Positions 1 through 8,526 of a DNA stretch of 32,698 nt are shown one piece after another. A model generated the notes under the pieces. It was not told the origin of the DNA. It was given only the letters and a program-made list of their open reading frames with translations, and made no database searches. Position numbers and translations under genes: made by a program. Position 1 is the stretch's first letter. Each line of letters opens with the position of its first letter. Source of the stretch: an uncultured Ruegeria sp. (GTDB taxonomy: Bacteria > Pseudomonadota > Alphaproteobacteria > Rhodobacterales > Rhodobacteraceae); assembly GCF_947504215.1 (NCBI RefSeq), contig NZ_CANNGO010000023.1, positions 1-32,698 on the forward strand, given 5' to 3'.

Positions 1-239
1 ATATACCCCTGAAACTCACGGGCTTGAATCACGCAGCAGAGACGGCTGCAATCAAATTAATGGGTCCAGTGCCTAGGTACCTCTGAGTTTAGGCCACATG
101 CGTCGTTTGATTTGTAATAATGCGAGCGGGTGCAAGTTTCACATAATTTTGCTTACGCGAATTCGGTTTGAAGCAAGGTGGATTCACTAACGAAGTGCAA
201 ATTCTGTACGAATACAGAGAGTTGCATGGAGTATGAAGA
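1..239. other. Window edge, no complete gene
   Basis: A frame open from the window edge (3-86) ends in TGA, but it has no visible start and I do not recognise it. It may be the tail of a gene cut by the window. The remainder up to the IS30 fragment holds nothing I can support. Confidence 0.3.
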
Positions 240-419
240 ATGGGACGCCACTACTGTCACCTGAAGCTGGACGAACGACGCAAGCTTGCAAAGTGGCTAG
301 AAGCCAAAATGCCGATTTTAGAGATCGCGGACAGATTGGGACGCGACCCTTCCACGATTTACCGGGATATCAAGCGCAACAGATACACGATCACTGTTTA
401 TAGCCGCATCCAATGTTGA
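240..419 (+). pseudogene. IS30-family transposase, N-terminal fragment
   Basis: This 59-aa frame begins MGRHYCHLKLDERRKLAKW and contains a helix-turn-helix (about residues 26-50: ILEIADRLGRDPSTIYRDI followed by KRN). That is typical of the DNA-binding N-terminus of IS30-type transposases, which bind the element's terminal repeats. Full IS30 transposases are about 320-380 aa with a DDE catalytic core. Here the frame leaves the family after the HTH and stops at TGA 417-419, so it is a non-functional remnant. It marks the left side of the accessory region. The family call rests on the HTH pattern only. Confidence 0.65.
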
Positions 420-456
420 GCTTAGAAACGGCTTTTGAGACCGCTGAGTGCGAAGC

Positions 457-723
457 TCACGCATCCAAAGGAGGTACGTCTCCGAGCCGGACGATGAAAG
501 TAGGGTCACTGTAGTCGCCGAGCTCGACATCAACCTCGATCGAGAATGCATCAGCGCCAGCGTACGAGCCACCGTCAAACATCCGTTGCGCGCGTGCTTC
601 CGCTTCGGTCGAGGACTTGCACTCAATCGAAGATGCTTGGACAAGCACCTGCTCCTTCGCCGCCCCCTTGCCTCGTTCAGCGTGTCGGTATGTCTGACAT
701 ACGTAGCGTTTACTGGCCGTCAT
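457..723 (-). CDS. Conserved hypothetical protein, 88 aa
   Basis: The protein begins MTASKRYVCQTYRHAERGK and has a regular small soluble composition: basic N-terminus, acidic C-terminal half (IEVDVELGDYSD) and an alanine/glutamate-rich helix near residues 38-48. There is no signal peptide, membrane helix or cysteine motif. I chose the ATG at 723 because GAGGGGAG lies about 10 nt upstream; the frame is open further upstream without such a site. It is the last of three co-directional minus-strand genes, after the 44-aa basic protein and the ATP-grasp enzyme. I cannot assign a function. The frame looks real from its composition and ribosome binding site, not from a recognised domain. Confidence 0.55.
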   Translation of the reverse strand: MTASKRYVCQTYRHAERGKGAAKEQVLVQASSIECKSSTEAEARAQRMFDGGSYAGADAFSIEVDVELGDYSDPTFIVRLGDVPPLDA

Positions 724-877
724 TAAGCGATAGCTCCCCTCGTTGGACGCTAGGATAAACACCCCCGCCGGATCACAGAGACCTGTCCGCACCGGCTGTT
801 GGCGACAGCATTTACGCCTAAGATCAACGCGTATGGTGTATCAATGCGTCAACCCTGAAAAGCAGGGTCTCGTTGGT

Positions 878-1012
878 CTACTTGGCCTTCTTTACGCCCA
901 AAACCGGTGCATTCTTGCCTTTGTTGAAGTCTGCTGTTGCCAGTACCTTTTCTTTGGTTTTCTTAGGTTTTTTCGCTTCGCGGTTCCCGCGTTTCTTATC
1001 CCTTTTGGACAT
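878..1012 (-). CDS. Small basic protein, 44 aa (paralogue of 20113-20244)
   Basis: This is a lysine/arginine-rich protein beginning MSKRDKKRGNREAKKPKK, followed by a short LATADFNKG segment and a basic tail. It is clearly paralogous to the 43-aa protein at 20113-20244, which shares the N-terminal MSK-DK-RGNRE-KKPKK pattern and the ATADF-KG motif. GAGAGGAAA lies just upstream of the ATG. High charge and lack of hydrophobic residues suggest an unstructured, nucleic-acid-binding or ribosome-associated protein, but this is inference. It is short enough to be missed by automatic calling; conservation of two diverged copies argues that it is translated. Confidence 0.7.
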   Translation of the reverse strand: MSKRDKKRGNREAKKPKKTKEKVLATADFNKGKNAPVLGVKKAK

Positions 1013-1134
1013 CTGATTTCCTCTCTAATGAACCAGTTCGCTCGTTCGGCAATCGGGCGACAGGATCCTGCCGCCTACTTTGATTGGTTGTCTGAAACTC
1101 GCCGACAAGAACGGGCCACCGACGGCATCGGCGT

Positions 1135-2283
1135 TCATAAAACCAGTATTTCTCCACCCAAACAGCTATTCATGTGGTCTGGAGTTTTGCCTCTGGTTGC
1201 AAGACCGTTACCAGCAATTGTCAGAATCATTGCTTCGTAAGTCATGTCGAGGTTAAGCAGGCAGCAGCGATAGAAATACCCCTTTCGCAGGCCAGGCATC
1301 AGGTTCGCTTCAATGAAATGCGGCACGTTTGAGTGACTCATCTTGATGTCGATGCGTCCCAACGACTTGCCACCCAAGGCCCGGAATGCCGCCTTGGCGA
1401 GGATTCCAAGCTGCAGACGCGTCGCTGGGTCTGTCACCGGCGCGACGGTTTCGGAGTCCTGTTTCTTGACATCATAGTCGAGAATTCGGTCCCCGTTTTT
1501 GTTCGGCGTCGCGATGATTTCAATGGGCATGGCGCGCAGATTCCCGTTGGAGGCATCCTCGAAAATGCCGACACTGTATTCCCGGCCGGAAAGATAGGTC
1601 TCAACCAATGCGGGCGACATTTGGTTCTCGTGGATATCCGCGACTTTGCGCCGGAAGCTATCGAAATCGTGGACGATAGACTTTGCATCGACGCCGCGGC
1701 TGTCTCCGCCGGTTACGGGCTTTACAAAGAGTGGAAAGGGAAGAGGGATGGCGGCGGCGGTCGGATGTTCGCCCGGCGCAGTGAGAAAAAACTCCGCCGT
1801 CGCGACATTGGCCGCGCTAACGGAACTTTTTGCCCGAGCTTTGTCGTGTTCGTTGTCCAGCGCCGATCTGCCCGATGCAATATAGGCGATTCCATGCAGG
1901 TCGAGAAAATCGTTCAGCCAGAGATCTTCACCTTTAAAAGTGAAATATTTCACACCCGAGAATACAAGGTCGGGCCGCCGGTTCGCCAACCGCTCGAGAT
2001 CGCGACGTGTCCGAATTTGGGTGATGGTAACGTGGCGATAACGGTCGGAAAGAATCTTATGAACCAGCGCTTCGTCCAACTCGATCCCGACATTCTTTCG
2101 GTGTGCTGCTATGTCGGTGGAGTAGGGAGCGATGACGATTTCGATTGTCTCGTCGCGTTTGCCGGCGATCGCACGCCTTTCGTCGCGAGCAGAAGGCAAG
2201 GTACCGAGGCGGTGTCGCGCATGTTCGATCCGTGATTGGTGGCTGCTCAGCGAATCCGTTACGTCCACATCCAATTTGTTCAA
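1135..2283 (-). CDS. ATP-grasp ligase, D-Ala-D-Ala ligase-like
   Basis: The C-terminal two thirds carry ATP-grasp features: PLFVKPVTGGDSRGVD (ATP-binding lysine and glycine-rich loop), PALVETYLSGREYSVG (adenine-side glutamates) and, near the C-terminus, GRIDIKMSHSN followed by HFIEANLMPGL, giving the Mg-binding D, E and N residues. The N-terminal third (IEIVIAPYSTDIAAHRKN, then DLVFSGVKYF) fits the first domain of Ddl-type enzymes. Such enzymes join an amino acid to a carboxylate with ATP cleavage; cytoplasmic Ddl makes D-Ala-D-Ala for peptidoglycan. At about 380 aa this protein is longer than ordinary Ddl (300-370), and the substrate cannot be told from sequence. I chose TTG at 2283, preceded by AAAGGAACGAAT; the frame is open to 2454 but that segment looks non-coding. 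Confidence 0.75.
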   Translation of the reverse strand: MNKLDVDVTDSLSSHQSRIEHARHRLGTLPSARDERRAIAGKRDETIEIVIAPYSTDIAAHRKNVGIELDEALVHKILSDRYRHVTITQIRTRRDLERLANRRPDLVFSGVKYFTFKGEDLWLNDFLDLHGIAYIASGRSALDNEHDKARAKSSVSAANVATAEFFLTAPGEHPTAAAIPLPFPLFVKPVTGGDSRGVDAKSIVHDFDSFRRKVADIHENQMSPALVETYLSGREYSVGIFEDASNGNLRAMPIEIIATPNKNGDRILDYDVKKQDSETVAPVTDPATRLQLGILAKAAFRALGGKSLGRIDIKMSHSNVPHFIEANLMPGLRKGYFYRCCLLNLDMTYEAMILTIAGNGLATRGKTPDHMNSCLGGEILVL

Positions 2284-2454
2284 ATTCGTTCCTTTCGGCG
2301 CCCATGGGCGCAGCAATCCAGAAGCCGCACAAGCGTTCCGAGGTCGGCCTGGGTTGCTAAAATTGTTTTTGCGAGGAGATTTGGCAGCGTTGAAGTCAAA
2401 TTCAACTCTACCCTCAATACCACAGATAACGGAAACTGCGGACATTAGATACAA

Positions 2455-2835
2455 CTATATTCGATGACAGGGGTAACGAGCATTCCGCCCACCCTCACGA
2501 CCGCCGCATTTGCTCTCCAAGACGGCTCATCCAGTTCGAAATACAAGAAGGCATGAAGAGAACCGTTGCTTATCTCGCTAATACCAAGACGATTGGAAAA
2601 TTCACCGACGCCTGACTCGCGCTTGTTTCCATTCGACAAATTCAGCTTTCAAGCGCATTGCTGCTCACTTTGCATGGTGAAGCATTCGGCAGAACGGGCA
2701 CTTTGCCGCCATGTGGTGCTGCAGCAACCGACCGCAGGAGCGCGATCCGGAACCGGACGCTGATGTGATATCACCAGAGTTCGGAAACAATGTTGCAGAT
2801 CAGAGGCCTGACGATCCTCGCATTCGGATCCTGTG
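2455..2835. other. Intergenic stretch, no supportable gene
   Basis: A minus-strand frame (2445-2639) is open for 64 residues without an ATG start or convincing ribosome binding site. I see no recognisable domain. It may be the decayed flank of the adjacent transposase remnant. Confidence 0.3.
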
Positions 2836-3150
2836 ACCTTCAGCTACGCTTTGCCGATATTGGCGCGACGGGCGGCGAAATCGGACTGCGAGGCCTTGAT
2901 GGACCTAAGCCGCAAGAAACCGATCCTGAAGAACCAGGTGTCGGAACATGTCGAACGGGCTGTGATCGAGTTAGCCATCGAAGATCTGGCCCTAGGTTAG
3001 AACCGTGCAAGTTGGGAGTTGCAACAGAAGAGCATCATGGCGTCGCCGTCGGGCGTCCGTTCGGTCTGGTTCAGGAACGACCTGGAAACCATTAAGACGC
3101 GGCCGAATGTCCACGCATCTATTGGCCGCTGGTTTCAAAATCCTGAGTGA
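2836..3150 (+). pseudogene. Degenerate IS481/IS3-like transposase
   Basis: One reading frame keeps transposase-like blocks (LSRKKPILKNQVSEHVERAV, then MASPSGVRSVWFRNDLETIK) but is interrupted by an in-frame TAG at 2998-3000, where related proteins are expected to have a glutamine after the conserved LA-G. The SPSGVRSVW..-DLET motif is typical of the HTH region of IS481-type elements. No DDE core is visible and the frame ends at 3150. It is a relic of an old insertion between the ATP-grasp gene and nhaA. The family assignment is from memory of the motif. Confidence 0.6.
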
Positions 3151-3496
3151 AGCGGACTCGACTTTGGAAAGTCACAGCTGGCTCAAGGAAAGAGCCGAAG
3201 CACCGAAGCCTGACAAACGACTTCTGGTGACTATCCTGCTATTGTTCGGAGACGTTCCCGGGGAAATGACAAAGAACCAACTCCGGGGCTTCATGAATGC
3301 CGGATGCTAACCTGTTCCTAAATTTGTGAAGCCTAATCAACCGTTTCCGCATTGTCCGTTTCTCAGAAACTGAAAAACCTGCTGGTGAATATCCTGCGTG
3401 GATGGCTCCTGCATAGCAAGACATTGATCCACGTGGTCATTGCGTCCACGCTTCAATGGCGTAGTCTCTTTTCACCCGAATTGGCGTAGTTGTCCC

Positions 3497-4852
3497 ATGA
3501 TAGACAATCATCAAAGCCTGCCCCAAGAGTCCGCCGATAGAATAACAAAACCCTTCGCACGCTTCCTAGAGATCCAAGCGGTCGCGAGTGGGTTTCTGTT
3601 CCTGGCTGTTCTGCTGGCTTTGGCGCTGGCAAACTCGCCTTGGCAAGAAGGCTTCCTGGGCTTCTGGAAGACCCCAATTGGCCTGACATTCGGTTCGTTC
3701 GATTTCACCCGCTCGCTGCGACACTGGATCAACGACGGGCTGATGACCCTCTTCTTTTTCGTGCTTTCTCTGGAGCTCAAGCGCGAGATCGTACTGGGCG
3801 AATTGCAAAACCCGCGACAGGCCGCCCTGCCGTTCGCGGGCGCTTTGGGCGGCATGGTGGTGCCGGTCGCGCTCTATCATTTGTTGATGTCCGGGCAGCC
3901 CGGGGCGCACGGCTGGGGAACCGTGATGGCAACCGATACGGCGTTCGTGATTGGGTGCCTGGCGCTTTTCGGAAGGCGGATCCCGTCCACCTTGCGTCTG
4001 TTCCTTCTTTCTCTGGCCATTTTTGACGATATCGGCGCAATTCTCGTAGTCGCCTTCGGTTACGGGGAAGCGTTGAACTGGTCGGCGCTCGGTTTGGGTC
4101 TGCTGGGAATTGGTATCGTCGCAGGCGCCTCGCGCGTCGGGATCAGAAGTGTCCCGGTTTATTTTCTTCTCGGTGCGGCAGTCTGGCTATGCATCGACGC
4201 CTCCGGCGTTCACGCGACCATCGCAGGGGTCATTCTGGGCCTTATGACGCCGACGCGCATATGGGTAAGCGATGCCCGGCTGCATGCAATCCTTGGGCGC
4301 CTACGCGCCGTTCCGGCCGGCGATCGGCAGCAGGGAGATACCGCAACCCGCCATAACCTGCGTCAAGCAAGCAGAGCGGTCACGGAGGCACTCTCGCCAG
4401 TCGAACGGCTCGAGACAATGCTGCACCCTTGGGTCGGCTTTGCAATCATGCCGATTTTCGCGCTGGCAAATGCCGGCTTCACGGTTCAGGGTGCCGATTT
4501 CGAACAACCGGTCTCCTTGGCGATAATTGTCGGTCTGGTGCTAGGAAAACCGATCGGCGTCTTCGGGTTCAGCTGGCTAGCTGTCCGATCAGGCCTGGCA
4601 GTGTTAGCGCCGGGCTTGTCGGGGCCGTTAATTCTGGCCGGCTCGCTTCTAACTGGTATCGGTTTCACGATGTCGCTGTTCATAGCGGGCTTGGCCTTCG
4701 ATCCGGCGACGCTGAACGCCGCAAAGCTTGGAATTCTCTCAGGATCGGCTATTGCCGCAACGGCCGGGATCCTCATGCTACTCCTGCTGACAATTCACGC
4801 AGCGCGCACAAAAAGCGCTACAAGCACCGCAGAACAAGACCGGATACCCTAG
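3497..4852 (+). CDS. nhaA: Na+/H+ antiporter NhaA
   Basis: This inner-membrane antiporter exports Na+ (or Li+) in exchange for protons and supports salt and alkali tolerance. At 451 aa it has about 11-12 hydrophobic segments and the family signatures HWINDGLMTLFFFVLSLELK (about 76-95), MATDTAFVIG (D147, equivalent of E. coli D133) and AIFDDIGAI (D177/D178, the Na+/H+-binding aspartate pair). The charged stretch around residues 280-320, with GDRQQGD and RQASRAV, is a longer loop than in the 388-aa E. coli protein. I chose ATG 3497 because MIDNHQSL leads into a normal NhaA N-terminus; the upstream extension to 3440 is unlike the family. Its stop overlaps that of the convergent DASS permease in a CTAG. 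Confidence 0.95.
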   Translation: MIDNHQSLPQESADRITKPFARFLEIQAVASGFLFLAVLLALALANSPWQEGFLGFWKTPIGLTFGSFDFTRSLRHWINDGLMTLFFFVLSLELKREIVLGELQNPRQAALPFAGALGGMVVPVALYHLLMSGQPGAHGWGTVMATDTAFVIGCLALFGRRIPSTLRLFLLSLAIFDDIGAILVVAFGYGEALNWSALGLGLLGIGIVAGASRVGIRSVPVYFLLGAAVWLCIDASGVHATIAGVILGLMTPTRIWVSDARLHAILGRLRAVPAGDRQQGDTATRHNLRQASRAVTEALSPVERLETMLHPWVGFAIMPIFALANAGFTVQGADFEQPVSLAIIVGLVLGKPIGVFGFSWLAVRSGLAVLAPGLSGPLILAGSLLTGIGFTMSLFIAGLAFDPATLNAAKLGILSGSAIAATAGILMLLLLTIHAARTKSATSTAEQDRIP

Positions 4853-6621
4853 AATGGGAAGAATACCGGGATCACCCCGACCACGGCTGCGCCGACGATA
4901 AGATTCATCGGAACGCCGATCCTGAGGAAGTCGGAAAACCTGTAGTTCCCTGCGCCATATACCAATGTGTTGGTCTGATAGCCGACCGGAGTGGCGAAAC
5001 TTGCACTTGCGCCAAACATCACAGCGACGACGAACGGCTTTGCGTCGACACCGAGTTGTTCCGCAACACCGATCGCGAGAGGTGTAACGACGACGGCAAC
5101 GGCGTTGTTGGTAACCGCCTCGGTGAGCGCCGAAGACAGTATGTAGATCGCAGCGAGCGTAACAATTAGGGGCAACTCTACGAGAGTCGGCACCAATGTC
5201 TCCACGATCAGGTTGACAGCTCCTGCATTCTGCATACCGCTTCCGACGATTAGCATGGAAAAGATCAGCACAAGGACGCTGACGTCGATGGACGCCCAGG
5301 CTTCGCCGCTGTCGATGCACCGGAGCACGAGGATGGCAGCGACCGCGACAAGGGCAAGCACGCTGATCTCGGCGAACCCGGCTGCGGCGAGCGCCATAAC
5401 CGCGAAAAGCGCGAACAGAGCTAGCGGCGCTTTCCCGCGGCGGAAGGCGCGCCCCCCGGCATCTGTGATCGCGGCAAGATCGCCCGCCTCGGTCATTCGG
5501 GCAAAGCCTTCAGGCGTTCCTTCCAAAAGCAGTGTATCGGCGGGGCGCAAAAGCGCCGTCGACAGGTCGGGTCCAAGCACTTCCCCATGTCGGTGGGCGC
5601 CAAGAACACGCATGCCGTATCGGTGCCCCATGGCAAGCTGGGCAATGCGCACTCCGCGGCTTCGGCGTGAAAGCGTCACGATAGCTTCGGCGACGATCAG
5701 CTCCGAGGTGTTTTCGGCCGCTGGCCCCTGGCGCAACCCGACTTCGATCCCTTCAAGTTTTCTGAGGGTGAGCAGTTCTGATGTCGCAACCTTGGCAATG
5801 ATCCTGTCGCCCGGTTCGAGTATGTGTTCACTCAATCCCTCTCTCTTGACTCCAGACCGCGCACGGATGCCGACGATTTCAACACCTCTTCGGCTGAGGG
5901 CGGCGATTTCATGAATCGTTCGACCAATATTTGGGTAGTCCTCTTGCGGGCGTACCTCGGTCAAAAAAGTCGCTTTATCGTCGCCGCCCTGTTCCGCAAT
6001 ATCCTTTCGGTTCGGCAGTAGGACAGGTCCAAGCAGGAGGAGCGCCACACCGCCTGTGGCCGCGGCCACCAGACCGACCGGTGTGATCTCGAAAATTGAA
6101 AACGGTTCCAAGCCAGACGCCTGGGAAACGCCGTCCACCAGAAGGTTGGTCGACGTGCCGATCAGAGTACACGTCCCGCCCAGGACGGACATGTAGGATA
6201 GCGGAATCAACAGGCGTGTCGCAGCAAAGCCCAGGCTCTGCGCCAAACGAATGGCCACCGGTATGAGGACGATGACGACCGGCGTGTTGTTAATCAGACC
6301 CGAGGCGACTAGCGTCGCGATGAGAAACGCCGCAATACCGGCGACCGGGCGCTTGCTCCCTGCGGCGACAACCTTGTTCGCAAGTGCGTCGAGAAACCCG
6401 GTTCGGACCAGCGCGCCGCTGATTACGAACATCGCGGCGATCGTTATGGGTGCAGGGTTCGAAAACACTGCCAGAACTTCATTCGTGGGGACAAACCCCA
6501 ATACGACAAACAGCGCGGCGGCCCCCGCAGCGGTTACGTCCGGTTCGAAGCGCTCGGAAAGAAATGCTGCGAACAGAAGGATGACAATTGCGAGCGCAAG
6601 ATAGGGTTCATAGTCGGCCAT
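4849..6621 (-). CDS. SLC13/DASS-family permease with TrkA-C (RCK_C) domains
   Basis: This 590-aa membrane protein starts with a hydrophobic helix (LALAIVILLFAAFLS) and has two blocks of membrane segments (about 1-190 and 390-590) separated by a cytoplasmic region. That central region holds two RCK_C/TrkA-C-like units (for example GVEIVGIRARSGVKREGLSE and LEPGDRIIAKV). The first block has an SNT-like motif (TSTNLLVDG) and the second TNTLVYGAGNY; these are the substrate and Na+ site signatures of the divalent anion:Na+ symporter superfamily. Close family members include sulfate and dicarboxylate permeases, but the substrate cannot be assigned. I prefer ATG 6621; ATG 6648 would place an AAGGAGGG sequence inside the coding region. 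The gene is convergent with nhaA. Confidence 0.85.
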   Translation of the reverse strand: MADYEPYLALAIVILLFAAFLSERFEPDVTAAGAAALFVVLGFVPTNEVLAVFSNPAPITIAAMFVISGALVRTGFLDALANKVVAAGSKRPVAGIAAFLIATLVASGLINNTPVVIVLIPVAIRLAQSLGFAATRLLIPLSYMSVLGGTCTLIGTSTNLLVDGVSQASGLEPFSIFEITPVGLVAAATGGVALLLLGPVLLPNRKDIAEQGGDDKATFLTEVRPQEDYPNIGRTIHEIAALSRRGVEIVGIRARSGVKREGLSEHILEPGDRIIAKVATSELLTLRKLEGIEVGLRQGPAAENTSELIVAEAIVTLSRRSRGVRIAQLAMGHRYGMRVLGAHRHGEVLGPDLSTALLRPADTLLLEGTPEGFARMTEAGDLAAITDAGGRAFRRGKAPLALFALFAVMALAAAGFAEISVLALVAVAAILVLRCIDSGEAWASIDVSVLVLIFSMLIVGSGMQNAGAVNLIVETLVPTLVELPLIVTLAAIYILSSALTEAVTNNAVAVVVTPLAIGVAEQLGVDAKPFVVAVMFGASASFATPVGYQTNTLVYGAGNYRFSDFLRIGVPMNLIVGAAVVGVIPVFFPF

Positions 6622-6869
6622 GAGCTCAATCTGTCCGCCCTCCTTCATTCATACCTTTGCCGCTGACGATATGCCGGTCGCAGCATCCACCTTCCTGACT
6701 AGAGCGACAACTGAATAATCAGCCCAATTGTCCCGACAATACTGGCTCAGAAAGAAACCCTACTGGCACAGACGTGGCCGTCCGTGGAGCAACAAATGTC
6801 CTATTGAGATGCTCCCAGTTTCCTATCCAACGCACCAATTCACTGACCAGTGGCAATATTACGCAAGGC

Positions 6870-8099
6870 TCAGGTGGGAAGTGCCCGGGCCTCTGCAAAC
6901 GACAGCAATCTGCGGCTTTTCTCATCCCAAAGGTGCAGTCGCGCGCAGCGGAAGCTTTCCCAAAGCGTAATGCGTCTGGTCTGTGCCAGGACGTCGTGAT
7001 CCTTGACTACGTCGTGTAAACGGTAAAACGGGATGCGGCTGGCCAGGTGATGCACATGGTGGACTCCGATGTTCCCGGTGATCCAGCGCAGGATGCCGGG
7101 CAGAGCGTAGTGCGAACTGCCGTGAAGGGACGCGTCCCGGATGTTCCAGTCTTCCTCGTGCCGCCAGCTGGTTTCCTCAAACTGATGCTGCACGTAGAAA
7201 AACCACATGCCGGCTATTGCGGCCAGAAGCATCGTCGGCAGGAAGACGAACAGCATTACCTCCCAACCGCCCAGCAAGACAATCACTGTCAGAGTGAGGC
7301 CTATGGCAACATTTGTCGCCATCGCACTCAACCAGTAGCGCCAGCCGGACCGCATCAGGTGTACTGGCAGCCGGTTGTGCAGGAAGAACGTGTAGAACGG
7401 CACCACCCCGAACAGGAAAACCGGATGGCGTAACAGGCGGTAAAGCGTACGGCCGCGCCATCCCTTCCCGCGGTACTCCCTGACTGTCAGCACCGGCAGG
7501 TCTCCGATGCCCCGCCGGTCCAGGTTTCCGCTCGTGGCGTGGTGGATCGCGTGGGTCTTGCGCCAGACGTCATAGGGTGTCAGCGTGATAACGCCGATCA
7601 CGCGACCGATCCAATCGCACAGACGCCGGTCGCGGAACAGGGAACCATGCCCGCAGTCGTGCTGGATTATGAACAGCCGGAGCAGGAAGGCTGCATTCGC
7701 CAACGCGAGAGCCAGTGCCAACGCGGTGCTGATCGAGAGCACCCACCAGGCAACCGCCCATATTGCCACGAAAGGCGCGAGCGTGACCGTCAGTTCGAAA
7801 ATACTGCGAGAGGGGATTGGCTGCCGGTACTTCATCAGGGTTCGTGTCCAGTCTGATGCGGTCAGCCGCGCCTCTTCCTGTCTTGGACCGGTTACACCGG
7901 AGGGGTATCCCGCGCCGGGTGCCCCGCCCGTGACGGGCAAGGGTCCTGGCTGGACCCGCGCTTGCAGCGCGGTCGAGGCAGATCCGGCTTTCAACATGTC
8001 AGTTTGGACGCTGCCGTCTTGGTGGCATGTGCCAACTGGCATGTCTTGATGACCGGGCTGTTGGCCCTGTGCGTTATTCGAGTTGGACGAAAACGGCAT
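6870..8099 (-). CDS. Membrane fatty acid desaturase (cassette A)
   Basis: This integral membrane di-iron enzyme is predicted to insert a double bond in membrane acyl chains, raising fluidity. The three histidine boxes are visible: HDCGH (147-151), HAIHH (183-187) and HHVHH (347-351, in GVHHVHHLASRIPFYRL). Hydrophobic segments lie at about 105-145 and 235-285. The first 80 or so residues are Pro/Gly/Ser-rich and unlike a desaturase core, so the true start could be internal. ATG 8099 is used because it lies only 30 nt after the 80-aa gene that precedes it, which suggests an operon. A truncated and interrupted paralogue is at 20415-20799. Substrate position and head group are not predictable from sequence. 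Confidence 0.9.
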   Translation of the reverse strand: MPFSSNSNNAQGQQPGHQDMPVGTCHQDGSVQTDMLKAGSASTALQARVQPGPLPVTGGAPGAGYPSGVTGPRQEEARLTASDWTRTLMKYRQPIPSRSIFELTVTLAPFVAIWAVAWWVLSISTALALALALANAAFLLRLFIIQHDCGHGSLFRDRRLCDWIGRVIGVITLTPYDVWRKTHAIHHATSGNLDRRGIGDLPVLTVREYRGKGWRGRTLYRLLRHPVFLFGVVPFYTFFLHNRLPVHLMRSGWRYWLSAMATNVAIGLTLTVIVLLGGWEVMLFVFLPTMLLAAIAGMWFFYVQHQFEETSWRHEEDWNIRDASLHGSSHYALPGILRWITGNIGVHHVHHLASRIPFYRLHDVVKDHDVLAQTRRITLWESFRCARLHLWDEKSRRLLSFAEARALPT

Positions 8100-8129
8100 G
8101 GGCGATATCTATCTCGCTGAAATTATGTG

Positions 8130-8372
8130 TCATCCCGGCGGCCTCCGAACGGAGTTCCCGCTAGCAATGATCCGGTTGATCAGAACCGCCACGGCCAGGT
8201 GCGCCTCTATCTCGTTGTCAGTGCCAGCCGCGTTCTCATGTGTCTTTGCCGCATCGCGCAGGATACCCATGATCTCGTGTTCAGGCAGGACTTTGTTATC
8301 GTTCATAGCCAGCAGCAGTGCTTCGCAGATTGCGAGGGCCGCCATTCCCGAGAAGTCCTGTTCGCTACGCAT
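8130..8372 (-). CDS. Small helical protein, 80 aa (cassette A)
   Basis: The protein contains FSGMAALAICEALLLAMND, then GILRDAAKTHENAA and a C-terminal helix VAVLINRIIASGNSVR, giving an all-helical soluble prediction. Paralogues are the intact 20822-21058 gene and the frameshifted 17892-18122 copy; all share GMAA...CEA..L.LN, ILRDAA.THE and A.LIN.II. The start ATG has TAGGAAG 7 nt upstream. The gene is divergent from a Crp/Fnr gene in all three copies and precedes a desaturase in A and B, so it probably belongs to that regulator's circuit. I do not recognise the family. A role as a small regulatory or partner protein is only inference from context. Confidence 0.8.
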   Translation of the reverse strand: MRSEQDFSGMAALAICEALLLAMNDNKVLPEHEIMGILRDAAKTHENAAGTDNEIEAHLAVAVLINRIIASGNSVRRPPG

Positions 8373-8463
8373 TTTGTGACTTCCTACCAGGTAACTGTTA
8401 AAGTAACGCGCGACCGGGCGGCCTCGCTTATCACCAGCATCTTCGCAGAAAAAAGGCTATGTT

Positions 8464-8481
8464 GGGCTAACCGAAAGCAGT
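8464..8481 (+). promoter_or_regulatory. Conserved block upstream of crp/fnr, copy A
   Basis: An 18-nt block of consensus GGRCTRAYYGAAAGYAGY lies about 45 nt upstream of the regulator start. It recurs at 21145-21162 and, on the minus strand, at 17791-17808. It may be a cis element, or part of an upstream in-frame extension or leader peptide, because it always reads GL(I/T)ESS in the regulator's frame. Copy A has no in-frame ATG, GTG or TTG upstream of it. Confidence 0.45.
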
Positions 8482-8526
8482 CTCCGCACGATTGCGCCTG
8501 GAGCTTTTCCGGCTTGTGAGGCCCCG

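Noticed and set aside
743..1240. Long plus-strand frame opposite the small basic gene
   Set aside because: It is antisense to the 878-1012 gene, lacks a ribosome binding site and has a cysteine/phenylalanine-rich composition typical of a shadow frame.
1333..2235. 300-codon plus-strand frame
   Set aside because: It mirrors the ATP-grasp gene on the other strand; only the minus-strand frame has family motifs.
4429..5320. Plus- and minus-strand frames across the nhaA/DASS junction
   Set aside because: They overlap two well-supported membrane protein genes and are Arg/Asp/Cys-rich shadows.
8373..8526. FNR/CRP-type box (TTGAT-N4-ATCAA or TGTGA-N6-TCACA) in the divergent promoter
   Set aside because: I looked for a symmetric Crp/Fnr half-site pair here and at 21059-21213 and found none convincing, so I list only the conserved block.
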